A stretch of 43,605 nt of DNA from an uncultured Oscillospiraceae bacterium (GCA_910578755.1 CAJTSZ010000004.1:1-43605); one strand, 5' to 3'; counted from the stretch's first letter, positions 1-9,028 are shown. A program made the numbers and translations. Notes: generated from the sequence alone by a model not told the origin.

Positions 1-130
1 TGGCCGGGGCAATATGTTCGCTTTGCTCACTGCCCCATGGCCAATTATACCACTGCGCGCATTGCGCTTCATGGTATAATAAAATGGTCAGGGCGCGGGG
101 CTGAAAACCCCAAGAATAAAAAGCAACCCA
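1..130. repeat. Intergenic palindromic repeat segment
   Basis: The stretch before the first gene holds inverted repeats rather than a gene. ATTATACCA and TGGTATAAT face each other at about 43-80, and GGGGCTGAAAACCCC is at 97-111. The second is nearly the same as hairpins at 4031-4047, 33144-33160 and (opposite orientation) 19954-19970, so this looks like one copy of the dispersed repeat family of this genome. TATAAT at 75-80 could also serve as a -10 box for the lipoprotein gene, but no convincing -35 box sits at the right distance. Confidence 0.5.
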
Positions 131-150
131 CCGTGCAGGGAGGAATAAAA

Positions 151-1767
151 ATGCAAACAACAAAAAAAATAACAGCGTGGCTGCTTGCGGCGGCAATCCT
201 GTTTTCCTTGGGGGCTTGTGCCTTGAACCAGGGGGAAGCGGAACTCCCGCCGGAGAAAGAAACACCTCCAGGGGAAGATATGGAAACAACGGAGGATTTC
301 CTCCAGCCGCTGCCGGTGCCGGAGCCCACAGAACAGGCAGACCCTTCCACGGCGGATGTTATGATGGAACGGCTGAAAGCCAATATGGTCAGTGCCCAGT
401 GGGCGGTCATTCGCCTGCGGGACCAGGATGTTCAAACAAAAATAGATATTACCCCCCAGCTTTTGGAGGAAATCGCATACTTGTTGTGCCAAAATTATAC
501 CGTGCTCCAAAACCCCATGGAGGGCGGCAGGGAAATGGATAACGAAATCATGCTGCAAGTGAAGCAGCAGGGCGGCGAAAGCATTGTCCAAGTATTTAAG
601 CGGCGGGACCAGGACGGAAACCGGGATATGGTAGCCTGGGTGCAGGAAGGGGACATTGTGGCCCAGTACCAGTACAGTTACGAAGTGTTCCAGGCCCTTT
701 TGGAAGCCGTGGAAAACAATGAGTATGAAAACGAAGTGGAACTGGAAGGGGAGTATATCAAGGTGCGCTCCCAATACAATATGGAGTCCTTCCCGCCGCA
801 GCAGTATACCATTGGACATTTTTACCAGTTCGGTGAAATCCTGCTGTATTGCTACAGCGCCAATACCGGCGGCAGAAGCAGTTATTTTGAACTGATTGAC
901 GGTGCCACCGGCCAAAGCCTGCACCGGTTCCAGGTGGATGAGCCCATTGTAGCAGTGGAAGCCTCCACTGTAGAAGGGTACGATTTCCGAGTGGCTACGC
1001 CAAAGTCCCTCCATTACTACAATGCCCAAAACCCGGGCCAAACCATGACCTTCCAGCTGCCAAGTTCGGTGGCGGCCGCCCTTACGGAGGAAGGCAACGG
1101 CTACGAGGCAAGGTTTGATTATAACGCCCTCAATAACCTTTTGGTGTATGTTTCACCGGAAGGGGTGGTTCTCAGCAACCGGGACGGCTCCAGGAACGAT
1201 ATCCTCCTCCGCCACGACCGCCTTCCCCAGGCGCTGGAAAAGGCCCAGGCTGTCCTGGAGGAAGGGGCGCAGCCTCGCTATACCGAGCCTCGCCTGATGA
1301 ACAATGGCAAAACCCTAATTTGCCCCATTATCATACCAGGCAGTGGTTGGGCCGGTGTAACAGTGTTTTCCTTAAGCAGCGGAACATACCGGGACTATAT
1401 TGCCGATTTTGCCCCTTTAAATGTGGAGTTTTTCTCTTACCCCAGCGACACAGCCCTGCTGGCCCACGGCCAAAGCGCCATTGTAAAAATGGAAGTGCCC
1501 TCCGCCAGCCTCTCCCTGGCGCAGCTTACGCCGGATGTGGGGGACGAGGTGTATTCCTATGATATGGAATCCATTATTACCCTCAGCCAGGATATGAACT
1601 ACCAGGGTGAACTGCTGCTGCAAAAGTATAGCCAGCCCCAAAGCCAGCGGGTTTTGCTGGAGGTTAAGGGGGATTATTTTAATATTGTAGGCGTAAGCCA
1701 AAATTATGTTTTGTGCCGCTATGCAGATGTTTACGGCACCAAAATGATATTGGTCCGGTTTGATTAA
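151..1767 (+). CDS. Putative lipoprotein of unknown function
   Basis: The protein has 538 residues. It starts at ATG 151 behind GGGAGG; an upstream in-frame ATG at 37 lies in repeat sequence and lacks a ribosome binding site. The N terminus is a lipoprotein signal: basic MQTTKK, a hydrophobic stretch, then the lipobox LGAC with Cys23 as the likely lipidated residue. A Glu/Pro-rich linker (about residues 27-65) follows, as in many tethered surface proteins. The rest is soluble, with recurring short beta-rich segments around residues 230-500 that could form a propeller-like fold, but I do not recognise the family. It is followed by a repeat-rich gap and has no obvious operon partner. Location on the outer face of the membrane is inferred from the lipobox. 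Confidence 0.75.
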   Translation: MQTTKKITAWLLAAAILFSLGACALNQGEAELPPEKETPPGEDMETTEDFLQPLPVPEPTEQADPSTADVMMERLKANMVSAQWAVIRLRDQDVQTKIDITPQLLEEIAYLLCQNYTVLQNPMEGGREMDNEIMLQVKQQGGESIVQVFKRRDQDGNRDMVAWVQEGDIVAQYQYSYEVFQALLEAVENNEYENEVELEGEYIKVRSQYNMESFPPQQYTIGHFYQFGEILLYCYSANTGGRSSYFELIDGATGQSLHRFQVDEPIVAVEASTVEGYDFRVATPKSLHYYNAQNPGQTMTFQLPSSVAAALTEEGNGYEARFDYNALNNLLVYVSPEGVVLSNRDGSRNDILLRHDRLPQALEKAQAVLEEGAQPRYTEPRLMNNGKTLICPIIIPGSGWAGVTVFSLSSGTYRDYIADFAPLNVEFFSYPSDTALLAHGQSAIVKMEVPSASLSLAQLTPDVGDEVYSYDMESIITLSQDMNYQGELLLQKYSQPQSQRVLLEVKGDYFNIVGVSQNYVLCRYADVYGTKMILVRFD

Positions 1768-2247
1768 ACTTGCCCCATAGCAAGTTCGCTTTGCGAGCTT
1801 GTGGTAGCTTCTTCCACTACTGTAGCTTTCTTTTGGAAGTGTGCGGCCGCTTCCAAACCTGTGCTGTTGGGGGTTCTACCCTCAAACCCGGCCCCTGCTC
1901 ACGGGACTTACCCAACTTGTGGCCCTATTCTTTTGGCGTCAAAAGAATAGGGGAAAGAAACAGCAACTCAGCGGATGTACCCGCTGAATTGGCAGCAAGT
2001 TTGCAAAGCGAACTTGTGTGGCTTGCCGCCCCCAAGCCCCTGCTTATTTAGCTGTGCTACTCAATAAAAGGCAGCAACCAGTGTTTATGCAACACGCCCT
2101 TCAGTGAAGGGCTACAAGTTTGGCAAAGCCAAACTTGCAAAACTTATTCATAGGCAGAAATTATCGCAAGTTCGTTTTACGAACTTGCAGCCCCACGCTG
2201 TGGGGCGATGGCCACAGCCAATGGTAATACTTAAAGGGGATTTATCT
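1768..2247. repeat. 480-bp cluster of intergenic palindromes
   Basis: No credible gene lies here; the open frames are repeat-derived. The stretch holds at least eight inverted repeats. They include CAAGTTCGC/GCGAGCTTG near 1781-1801, TGGAAG/CTTCCA near 1835-1857, a perfect 13-bp pair CCCTATTCTTTTG/CAAAAGAATAGGG near 1923-1951, GCAAGTTTGC/GCGAACTTG near 1994-2015, GCCCTTC/GAAGGGC near 2097-2113, CAAGTTTGGC/GCCAAACTTG near 2114-2136, and GCAAGTTCGT/ACGAACTTGC near 2167-2189. The CAAGTT-type arms recur at 3979 and near 20 kb. One hairpin may act as a terminator, but none has a clear T-run. Confidence 0.65.
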
Positions 2248-3735
2248 ATGGAGAAAAAATACCTAATTGCCCTGGACCAAGGAACCACCAGCTCGCGGGC
2301 AATTATTTTTGACCAAAACCAGCAAATTGTCCGCATTTCCCAAAAGGAATTTACCCAATACTACCCAAAAGCAGGGTATGTGGAGCACGACCCTATGGAA
2401 ATTTACTCCTCCCAATACGGGGTGCTTATGGAGGTTATGGCCCAAAGCGGTATTTTGCCGGAGGAGGTTGCCGCCATTGGCATCACAAACCAGCGGGAAA
2501 CAACTATCCTGTGGGATAAAACCACCGGCCGCCCCATTTACAACGCCATTGTGTGGCAGTGCCGCCGCACCGCCAACCTTTGCTGCCAGCTGGAGCAGGA
2601 GGGCTGGGGAGGGTATATTCGGGAAAATACGGGCCTGCTTATTGACGCCTATTTTTCCGCTACCAAAATAAAGTGGATTTTAGACCATGTGGAGGGCGCC
2701 AGGGAACGGGCGGAAAAAGGGGAAATTCTGTTTGGCACCGTGGACAGCTGGCTGATTTGGAAGCTTACCGGGGGCAAGGTTCATGTTACCGATTACACCA
2801 ATGCTTCCCGCACCATGCTGTTTAACATTAAAACCCTCGCCTGGGACGAAACATTGCTGAAGGTGCTGGATATTCCTGCCGCCATACTTCCCCAAGTGCG
2901 CAGCTCCAGCGAGGTTTACGGTACAACCAACATTTCCGGGGTGCAGGTACCCATTGCAGGCATTGCAGGGGACCAGCAGGCGGCCCTGTTTGGACAAGCC
3001 TGCTTTGCCCCCGGCGACGCAAAAAATACATATGGCACCGGCTGTTTTTTGCTTATGAACATAGGGGAAAAGCCTCTAATGAGCAAAAACGGCCTGGTAA
3101 CTACCATTGGCATTGGCCTGAAGGGCCAAGTGCAGTACGCTTTGGAAGGCAGCATTTTTGTAGGCGGTGCTGTAATACAGTGGCTGCGGGACGAAATGCG
3201 GTTTATTACAGAATCGGCCGATTCCGAATATTTTGCCCGCAAAGTGGAGGATAACGGCGGCGTGTATGTTGTCCCGGCCTTCACGGGCCTTGGCGCCCCC
3301 CACTGGGATATGTACGCCCGGGGCAGCATTTTTGGCCTGACCCGGGGCACAAACCGCAGCCATATTATCCGGGCGGCGTTAGAGTCCATTGCCTATCAAA
3401 CAAGGGATGTGCTGGCCGCCATGGCTTCTGATACAGGGGTGGATGTTACCCAGCTTAAAGTAGACGGCGGGGCTTCGGCAAACAATTTTTTAATGCAGTT
3501 CCAGGCAGATGTTTTAAACCGTGCCATCCGCCGCCCCAGTATTCGGGAAACCACCGCCCTTGGGGCAGCCTACCTGGCCGGGCTGGCCGTAGGTGTTTGG
3601 GACAGTGTGGAGGAAATACAAAAGCAGTGGACGCTGGACTGCCTTTTTCAGCCTTCCATGGAGGAAGCAGAAAGGGAAAAGCTGCTCCGCGGCTGGCAGA
3701 AAGCCGTTTCCCGGGCAAAAAACTGGGAGGAATAG
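2248..3735 (+). CDS. glpK: Glycerol kinase
   Basis: GlpK phosphorylates glycerol to sn-glycerol 3-phosphate with ATP, trapping it in the cytoplasm. The product has 495 residues, the usual size for the FGGY carbohydrate kinase family. The N-terminal nucleotide-binding signature DQGTTSSR is at residues 10-17. GTVDSWLIWKLTGG and the TYGTGCFLLMN segment (ATPase-domain phosphate loop region) follow in the expected order, then the C-terminal KVDGGAS motif. The start at 2248 has AAAGGGGA upstream; the frame extends further 5' only into repeat sequence. No glpF or glpD is adjacent, so it appears monocistronic. It converges with exoA across a repeat-containing gap. Identification is firm from the motifs. 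Confidence 0.96.
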   Translation: MEKKYLIALDQGTTSSRAIIFDQNQQIVRISQKEFTQYYPKAGYVEHDPMEIYSSQYGVLMEVMAQSGILPEEVAAIGITNQRETTILWDKTTGRPIYNAIVWQCRRTANLCCQLEQEGWGGYIRENTGLLIDAYFSATKIKWILDHVEGARERAEKGEILFGTVDSWLIWKLTGGKVHVTDYTNASRTMLFNIKTLAWDETLLKVLDIPAAILPQVRSSSEVYGTTNISGVQVPIAGIAGDQQAALFGQACFAPGDAKNTYGTGCFLLMNIGEKPLMSKNGLVTTIGIGLKGQVQYALEGSIFVGGAVIQWLRDEMRFITESADSEYFARKVEDNGGVYVVPAFTGLGAPHWDMYARGSIFGLTRGTNRSHIIRAALESIAYQTRDVLAAMASDTGVDVTQLKVDGGASANNFLMQFQADVLNRAIRRPSIRETTALGAAYLAGLAVGVWDSVEEIQKQWTLDCLFQPSMEEAEREKLLRGWQKAVSRAKNWEE

Positions 3736-3876
3736 GGAAACAGCCCCCGCTGAATGGGCAGCATTTCCGATTGTGTTAAATCATAGGCAGTGGCCTCTAA
3801 CCGATAGAGCTTGCAAATTCAGTAACGCCCTGCGCAGGCAGGGCTATTAAACGGGAAGTCTGCCCCTCCTTTAGGC

Positions 3877-3915
3877 AGGCGGCAACCGCTGTACAAACAC
3901 CGGTTGCCGCCTTTC
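3877..3915 (+). terminator. Possible terminator after glpK
   Basis: AGGCGGCAACCG (3877-3888) and CGGTTGCCGCCT (3901-3912) form a perfect 12-bp GC-rich stem with a 12-nt loop, followed by only a short T-run (TTTC). It lies about 140 bp past the glpK stop. The stem is strong but the tail is weak, so termination is inferred. Confidence 0.5.
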
Positions 3916-3949
3916 ATTGAGTGGCAGAAACAAGTGCGCGGCTCCGCCC

Positions 3950-4075
3950 GCGCCAGGGGTCCAGGGGCAAATGCCCCACAAGTTCGCAAAGCGAACTTGC
4001 TAACTTACAGCGGTATGCTGCTGTAAGTTTTGGGGCTGAAAGCCCCAACAGCACAGGCCTGGAAGCAGCTGAACA
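3950..4075. repeat. Composite palindromic repeat between glpK and exoA
   Basis: Three hairpin modules follow one another: CAAGTTCGC/GCGAACTTG near 3980-4000, ACTTACAGC...GCTGTAAGT near 4003-4029, and TGGGGCTGAAAGCCCCA at 4031-4047. A segment resembling GGCCTGGAAGCAGC follows. The same modules in the same order recur near 19.98-20.16 kb, and part of them near 33.1 kb, so this is a member of the dispersed family. The rest of the 390-bp gap between glpK and exoA shows no gene. Confidence 0.6.
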
Positions 4076-4092
4076 TTTCTAAATAAAATAAC

Positions 4093-4125
4093 AAAAAGGA
4101 GTGTGGAAACCCCACACTCCTTTTT
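4093..4125 (-). terminator. Intrinsic terminator of exoA
   Basis: A perfect 14-bp stem, AAAAAGGAGTGTGG (4093-4106) with CCACACTCCTTTTT (4112-4125), closes on a 5-nt loop. It sits directly downstream of the leftward exoA stop and can work in both directions because both flanks are A/T runs. Confidence 0.85.
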
Positions 4126-4126
4126 G

Positions 4127-4879
4127 CTATTTTAAAAGAAGCCCAACAGGGCAGTGGTCGCTGCCATAAATGTCGGAGTAAATCAGCGCATCCTCCACTT
4201 GGGGCAGCAGGCGGTTGGATACAATAAAATAATCAATCCGCCACCCGGCGTTCTTTTCCCTGGCTTTAAACCGGTAGCTCCACCAAGAATAGCGGTCTGT
4301 GGCGTCGGGGTACAAGGTGCGGAAGGTGTCGGCAAAGCCGCTGGAGAGCAGCTGGGTCATTTTTCCCCGTTCCTCGTCTGTAAAGCCGGCATTTTTGCGG
4401 TTGGCCTTGGGGTTTTTCAGGTCAATTTCCTGGTGGGCTACATTTAAATCCCCGCACAGAATAACGGGCTTTTGGGCGTCCAGGGCTTTTAAATGGACCA
4501 AAAAATCGTCCTCCCACTTCATACGGTAATCCAGCCGGGCAAGCCCATCTTTGGAGTTGGGGGTATACACATTCACCAGGTAAAACTGGGGAAATTCCAA
4601 GGTAATTACCCGCCCCTCCTGGTCATGGCACTCTATGCCTAGGCCGTAGGAAACAGAAAGGGGTTCCTCCTTTGTAAACACAGCTGTACCGGAATACCCC
4701 TTCTTTTGGGCGCTGTTCCAGTACTGGCGGTAGCCAGGGGTTTCTATTTGGGCCTGGCCCGGCTGCATTTTAGTTTCGCCAAGGCAGAAAATATCAGCAT
4801 CCTCCTGTTCAAAAAAGTCAAAAAAGCCTTTTGTAATGCAGGCCCGCAGGCCATTAACGTTCCAAGAAATCAGTTTCAT
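4127..4879 (-). CDS. exoA: Exodeoxyribonuclease III
   Basis: This is an AP endonuclease and 3'-5' exonuclease of the EEP (endonuclease/exonuclease/phosphatase) family, acting in base excision repair. The 250-residue product has the family motifs in order: WNVNGLRA at the N terminus, LGETK (metal-binding Glu), YTPN, CGDLNVAH (catalytic Asp and Asn), GWRIDYFIVS and the C-terminal GSDHCPVGL (catalytic Asp-His). The ATG at 4879 is preceded by GAAAGGAG; an in-frame ATG 18 bp upstream lies before that ribosome binding site. The gene stands alone, convergent with glpK and divergent from nrdD. Identification is strong. Confidence 0.96.
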   Translation of the reverse strand: MKLISWNVNGLRACITKGFFDFFEQEDADIFCLGETKMQPGQAQIETPGYRQYWNSAQKKGYSGTAVFTKEEPLSVSYGLGIECHDQEGRVITLEFPQFYLVNVYTPNSKDGLARLDYRMKWEDDFLVHLKALDAQKPVILCGDLNVAHQEIDLKNPKANRKNAGFTDEERGKMTQLLSSGFADTFRTLYPDATDRYSWWSYRFKAREKNAGWRIDYFIVSNRLLPQVEDALIYSDIYGSDHCPVGLLLK

Positions 4880-5173
4880 CCTAAAAACTCCTTTCAAAAA
4901 TTTTTTATAAAGGGGCGTGGCTTTGTGGGTTTGTCCCTGTATCTGTTTCCAATCTTACAAAAAGGGGGCCCAGGCCGGCGGTTCTAAAAAAGAATAAGCC
5001 TGCAGTAACAGCCCTGGGGATAAAATCCCCGCAAAACCGAAACGCGGGGCTGACAAGTCCCAAAAGAACTTATTCACTTTTGTGCAACGGTACCAAAGAA
5101 AAGGAAAATAGCAACTTTGTGCAAAATTACATATTGCATTAAAACGGCATGAGGATACAAGATGATTTTTTGT

Positions 5174-5204
5174 TATAATATATACTTTTATAGTATATAT
5201 TATA
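5174..5204. promoter_or_regulatory. Perfect AT-rich palindrome upstream of nrdD
   Basis: TATAATATATACT (5174-5186) and AGTATATATTATA (5192-5204) are exact reverse complements around a 5-nt centre. The palindrome lies in the 707-bp divergent gap between exoA and nrdD. It could be an operator or, as RNA, a weak hairpin. A regulator cannot be assigned from sequence alone. Confidence 0.5.
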
Positions 5205-5331
5205 CAGGATAATTATTCAATTTGCAATGGAGGCAAAAGAGAAATAAAAAAAGAATGGTTTTTTTGGGAATAAAAAATACTGGGAAAACAGAGGGGAACC
5301 CGCAGAAATAGTGGGGTAAGCGGAAAAGAAA

Positions 5332-5366
5332 ACTATATATAGTATATGGGTATACTTACTGTATAC
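5332..5366. promoter_or_regulatory. Two palindromes, possible NrdR-type operator
   Basis: ACTATATATAGT (5332-5343) is a perfect 12-bp palindrome. GTATAC-TTACT-GTATAC (5350-5366) follows 6 bp later. AT-rich CTATATATAG-like cores resemble the boxes bound by NrdR, the ATP-cone repressor of ribonucleotide reductase genes. The location upstream of the nrdD promoter fits, but the flanking consensus and the usual 31-bp box spacing are not clearly met. The call is therefore tentative. Confidence 0.35.
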
Positions 5367-5433
5367 TAAAATTTGTGCTTTTCGTCAGTTGACTTTTATA
5401 GGCCAAGGGAATAGAATTAAATCATCATAAAAA

Positions 5434-5461
5434 GTGACAGGATGACTTGGTAGAATATAAT
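5434..5461 (+). promoter_or_regulatory. Putative sigma-A promoter of nrdD
   Basis: GTGACA (5434-5439) and TATAAT (5456-5461) are separated by 16 bp. They would give a leader of about 120 nt before nrdD, including a CGTGC/GCACG hairpin near 5478-5492. The rest of the exoA-nrdD gap shows short hairpins (GGGGATAAAATCCCC at 5016-5030) and the palindromes listed separately, with no gene. Confidence 0.55.
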
Positions 5462-5586
5462 GCCCTGCAAACCGTGCAAAAGCGGCACGCATGTCATTAT
5501 GTCTATTTTTTTGCGGCCAAAACCCAAAAATGCGTTTAAATATATGATGTTGTAAGAAAAAATGGAAGAGTAAAGGGGATATCACA

Positions 5587-7908
5587 ATGATCGGCACCAT
5601 TATAAAGCGGGACGGAAGAACCATGGAGTTTAACCTGGAAAAAATCTCCCAAGCTATTTTTAAGGCTGCCCAGGCCATTGGGGGGAAAGACTATGAACAA
5701 GCAAAGCAACTGGCTGTTCAGGTGCAGGAAGAACTGGAAAAAAGCATGGGGAATACGCCACCTACCGTGGAGCAGGTGCAGGATACTGTGGAAGATGTAC
5801 TGATTAAAAACGGCCACAGCCGTACAGCCAAGGAATACATTTTGTACCGTGCCCAGCGTACCCGAGTGCGGGAAATGAACACAACCCTTATGCGGATTTA
5901 TGAAGATTTAACCTTTAAAAACGCAGCAGAAAACGATATTAAAAGGGAAAACGCCAATATTGACGGCGACACCGCTATGGGTACCATGCTGAAATATGGT
6001 TCCGAAGGGGCAAAGGCCTTTTATGAAATGTTTATTTTGGACCCCAAACACGCAAAAGCCCACCGGGAAGGGGATATCCATATCCATGACCTGGACTTTT
6101 TAACCCTCACCACCACCTGCTGCCAAATTGATTTGACAAAGCTGTTTACCAACGGTTTTGACAGCGGCCACGGCTTTTTGCGGGAGCCAAACGACATTAT
6201 GAGCTACAGCGCCCTGGCCTGTATTGCCATTCAGTCCAACCAAAACGACCAGCACGGCGGCCAAAGCGTGCCCAATTTTGATTACGATATGGCCCCTGGC
6301 GTGGCAAAAACCTACGCCAAGCTGTACCGGAAAAACCTGGTGAAGTCCTGCGAACTGCTGTGCGGTATGGAGGATGCGGAAGAACGGGTTATGCCCGTTT
6401 TGGAAGAGCTGAAGGCCCAGGGCTGCCGCCCTACTATGGAAAATTACCAGGAGTACAGCCAAAAGGAAGCCCAGGCCCTGGCAGGCATCCTTCCTGGGGA
6501 GTTAATGGAAAAAGTGCAGGCATTTGCCCGCAAGTATGCCCTGCGTGAAACCGACCGCACTACCTACCAGGCTATGGAGGCTTTGGTACATAACCTGAAT
6601 ACCATGCACTCCCGGGCAGGGGCCCAGGTTCCATTCAGCTCCTTAAATTATGGAACGGATACCTCCCCCGAAGGCAGAATGGTTACCCGCAACGTGCTGC
6701 TGGCTACAGAAGCTGGCTTGGGTAACGGGGAAACCGCCATTTTCCCCATTCATATCTTTAAAGTGAAGGAAGGGGTAAACTACAACGAGGGGGACCCCAA
6801 CTACGACCTGTTTAAGCTGGGCTGCCGCGTTTCTGCAAAGCGGCTGTTCCCTAATTTCTCCTTTATTGACGCTCCCTTTAATTTAAAATACTACGTTCCG
6901 GGCCACCCGGAAACCGAGGCTGCCTACATGGGCTGCCGCACCCGGGTAGTGGCCAACGTTTATGACCCTACAAGGGAAATTGTTACCGGCCGCGGCAACC
7001 TGAGCTTTACCTCTGTAAACTTGCCCAGGCTGGCGATTTTGGCCAATAAAAACCAGGACTTGTTTTTTGAACTGCTGGACGACCGCATTGATACAGTAAT
7101 TGAACAGCTGAAGGCCCGCTTTAAAATACAGTGCCAAAAGAAGGTGAAAAACTACCCCTTCCTAATGGGCCAGGGCATTTGGCTGGATTCCAATAAGCTG
7201 GCCTGGGAGGACAGCGTGGAGGAGGTACTGAAGCACGGTACCTTAACTATGGGCTTCATTGGCCTGGCGGAATGCTTAAAAGCCCTTATTGGCCAGCACC
7301 ACGGCGAAAGCGAATATGCCCAAAACTTAGGCTTGGAAATTATTGGGCACATGCGCACCCGTATGGACCAGGAGGCAGAAAAAACAGGCCTGAACTTCTC
7401 CCTTATTGCCACCCCGGCAGAAGGGCTTTCCGGCCGGTTTGTAAAAATTGACCGCAAGCGCTTCGGCGTTGTGGAAGGCGTTACCGATAGGGAATACTAC
7501 ACCAATTCCTTCCATGTGCCGGTGTACTACAATATTGGGGCGTTCCGCAAAATCCAGCTGGAAGCCCCCTACCACGAGCTGACCAACGGCGGCCACATCA
7601 CTTATGTAGAACTGGACGGCGACCCCTGTGGCAACTTAGAGGCCTTTGAACAGGTGGTGCGCTGTATGAAGGAAAGCGGTGTGGGCTACGGTTCTATCAA
7701 CCACCCGGTGGATAGGGATAGCATTTGCGGCTACACAGGCATTATTGGCGACGTTTGCCCCAAATGCGGCCGCCGGGAGGAAGAGCACGGCGTAAAATTT
7801 GAACGCATCCGCCGCATTACCGGCTACCTGGTAGGCACTACAGACCGTTGGAACAACGCCAAACGGGCCGAGGAGCAGGACAGGGTAAAACACAATACCC
7901 AAAGCTAA
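5587..7908 (+). CDS. nrdD: Anaerobic ribonucleoside-triphosphate reductase
   Basis: NrdD is the class III glycyl-radical enzyme that reduces ribonucleoside triphosphates to deoxynucleotides without oxygen. The 773-residue product begins with an ATP-cone allosteric domain (about residues 1-95, IKRDGRTMEFNLEKI). The catalytic domain follows. Near the C terminus are a cysteine cluster (CGYTGIIGDVCPKCGR, probable zinc site) and the glycyl-radical segment RITGYLVG. Only three Cys are visible in the cluster itself: the position three before the first Cys is Asp. The start at 5587 has AAAGGGGA upstream. nrdG follows after 38 bp, so the two form an operon. A promoter and AT-rich palindromes precede it. 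Confidence 0.97.
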   Translation: MIGTIIKRDGRTMEFNLEKISQAIFKAAQAIGGKDYEQAKQLAVQVQEELEKSMGNTPPTVEQVQDTVEDVLIKNGHSRTAKEYILYRAQRTRVREMNTTLMRIYEDLTFKNAAENDIKRENANIDGDTAMGTMLKYGSEGAKAFYEMFILDPKHAKAHREGDIHIHDLDFLTLTTTCCQIDLTKLFTNGFDSGHGFLREPNDIMSYSALACIAIQSNQNDQHGGQSVPNFDYDMAPGVAKTYAKLYRKNLVKSCELLCGMEDAEERVMPVLEELKAQGCRPTMENYQEYSQKEAQALAGILPGELMEKVQAFARKYALRETDRTTYQAMEALVHNLNTMHSRAGAQVPFSSLNYGTDTSPEGRMVTRNVLLATEAGLGNGETAIFPIHIFKVKEGVNYNEGDPNYDLFKLGCRVSAKRLFPNFSFIDAPFNLKYYVPGHPETEAAYMGCRTRVVANVYDPTREIVTGRGNLSFTSVNLPRLAILANKNQDLFFELLDDRIDTVIEQLKARFKIQCQKKVKNYPFLMGQGIWLDSNKLAWEDSVEEVLKHGTLTMGFIGLAECLKALIGQHHGESEYAQNLGLEIIGHMRTRMDQEAEKTGLNFSLIATPAEGLSGRFVKIDRKRFGVVEGVTDREYYTNSFHVPVYYNIGAFRKIQLEAPYHELTNGGHITYVELDGDPCGNLEAFEQVVRCMKESGVGYGSINHPVDRDSICGYTGIIGDVCPKCGRREEEHGVKFERIRRITGYLVGTTDRWNNAKRAEEQDRVKHNTQS

Positions 7909-7946
7909 GCAAGGCCGAAAAAACGGCGGAAAGGGCAGGGAAAACC

Positions 7947-8450
7947 ATGAGCCAAACAGTACAGGTTTCCGGAGTGGAAACAGATTCTATTGTGGACGGG
8001 CCAGGGATGCGCTTCACCGTATTTACCCAGGGGTGCCCCCACTGCTGCCCAGGCTGCCACAACCCGGAAACACACCCCTTTCAAGGGGGCCGGGCCGTGG
8101 AAGTAGAGGCCATTGCCAAAGAAATAGAAAAGGATCCCCTATGCGCCGGGGTTACCCTTTCCGGGGGAGAGCCCCTGTGCCAGCCAAAGCCCCTTGCCCG
8201 GTTAGCAGAGCTGGTAAACGGTATGGGCAAGAATGTGGTGTGCTACACCGGCTATACCTGGGAACAGCTGATAGAACAGCAGGACCCGGATATTATGGCC
8301 CTGCTGCGTCAGTGCAAGTATGTTATAGACGGCCCCTATGTACAGGAGCTGCGCACCCTAAATATGAAATTTCGGGGCAGCAGCAACCAGCGGATTATTG
8401 ACGTGGCCGCTTCTTTAAAGGAGGGGCGCGCTGTCTTAGCGGACTTATAA
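7947..8450 (+). CDS. nrdG: NrdD-activating radical SAM enzyme
   Basis: NrdG uses S-adenosylmethionine and a [4Fe-4S] cluster to create the glycyl radical on NrdD. The product has 167 residues. The N terminus carries SIVDGPGMRFTVFTQGC and the radical SAM cysteine motif CPHCCPGC, read as CX3CX2C. TLSGGEPL is the conserved GGE motif that binds the SAM amino group. The ATG at 7947 follows GGGCAGGG and lies 38 bp after nrdD, matching the usual nrdDG operon. Assignment is secure from motifs plus context. Confidence 0.96.
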   Translation: MSQTVQVSGVETDSIVDGPGMRFTVFTQGCPHCCPGCHNPETHPFQGGRAVEVEAIAKEIEKDPLCAGVTLSGGEPLCQPKPLARLAELVNGMGKNVVCYTGYTWEQLIEQQDPDIMALLRQCKYVIDGPYVQELRTLNMKFRGSSNQRIIDVAASLKEGRAVLADL

Positions 8451-8454
8451 AATC

Positions 8455-8495
8455 AAAACCCCGCCGAAGAAGTTGCTTTTCGGCAGGGTTTTTTT
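8455..8495 (+). terminator. Intrinsic terminator of nrdDG
   Basis: AAAACCCCGCCGAA and TTCGGCAGGGTTTT pair with one bulge around a short loop, ending in a run of eight T. It lies within 10 bp of the nrdG stop. A TATAAT overlaps the end (8495-8500) and might contribute to expression of the next gene. Confidence 0.85.
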
Positions 8496-8522
8496 ATAAT
8501 ATATGCAAAGGAGGCGACTGAT

Positions 8523-9026
8523 ATGGTAGAGATTCGCATTGCCACACCCGAGGACGCGGCGGCAATTTTGGCGTTTTGCAAGCTGGCAGGCGCGGAAACA
8601 GATAACCTTTCCTTTGGCGCGGAGGGCGTGTCCTTTACTGTGGAACAGGAGCAGGAATTTTTGGAGTATGCGCAAAACTCTAGGGAGAGGCTGTTCCTGC
8701 TGGCAATTTGCAGCGGGAAAATTGTAGGGACCGGCACCTTTTCCGCCTTCCAACTGCCACGGCTGGCACACCGGGGGGAAATCAGCATTACGGTGCGGCA
8801 GGAATTTTGGGGGCAGCACATAGGGTCACAGCTTATGGAGGAGATCCTCCGCTTTGCAAGGGATGTTGCACAGGCGCGGATTCTCTCCCTGGAGGTGCGA
8901 ACCGATAACAGTCGCGCCATCGCCCTGTACAGAAAGTTCGGTTTTGAAACCGTGGGCACCTTCCCGGGATATATGAACATCAACGGCGAAAATATTAGCT
9001 GCGATATTATGTGGCTAGCGCTGTAA
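8523..9026 (+). CDS. GNAT family N-acetyltransferase
   Basis: The 167-residue product is a single GNAT domain, which transfers an acetyl group from acetyl-CoA to an amine. The N terminus (MVEIRIATPEDAAAILAF) has the typical RxATxxDAxxI opening. EISITVRQEFWGQHIGSQLM covers the acetyl-CoA-binding motif A (Q/RxxGxG/A form, here QHIGSQL). LSLEVRTDNSRAIALYRKFGF is the motif B region with the N-x-x-A-x-x-L-Y-x-K-x-G-F signature. The substrate is unknown; the resemblance to generic small-molecule or peptide GNATs does not settle it. The start has AAAGGAGG upstream. The gene sits alone between two terminators. Confidence 0.9.
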   Translation: MVEIRIATPEDAAAILAFCKLAGAETDNLSFGAEGVSFTVEQEQEFLEYAQNSRERLFLLAICSGKIVGTGTFSAFQLPRLAHRGEISITVRQEFWGQHIGSQLMEEILRFARDVAQARILSLEVRTDNSRAIALYRKFGFETVGTFPGYMNINGENISCDIMWLAL

Positions 9027-9028
9027 TA

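Noticed and set aside
1770..2051. Open frame between the lipoprotein and glpK
   Set aside because: It consists of palindromic repeats and lacks a ribosome binding site and any family motif.
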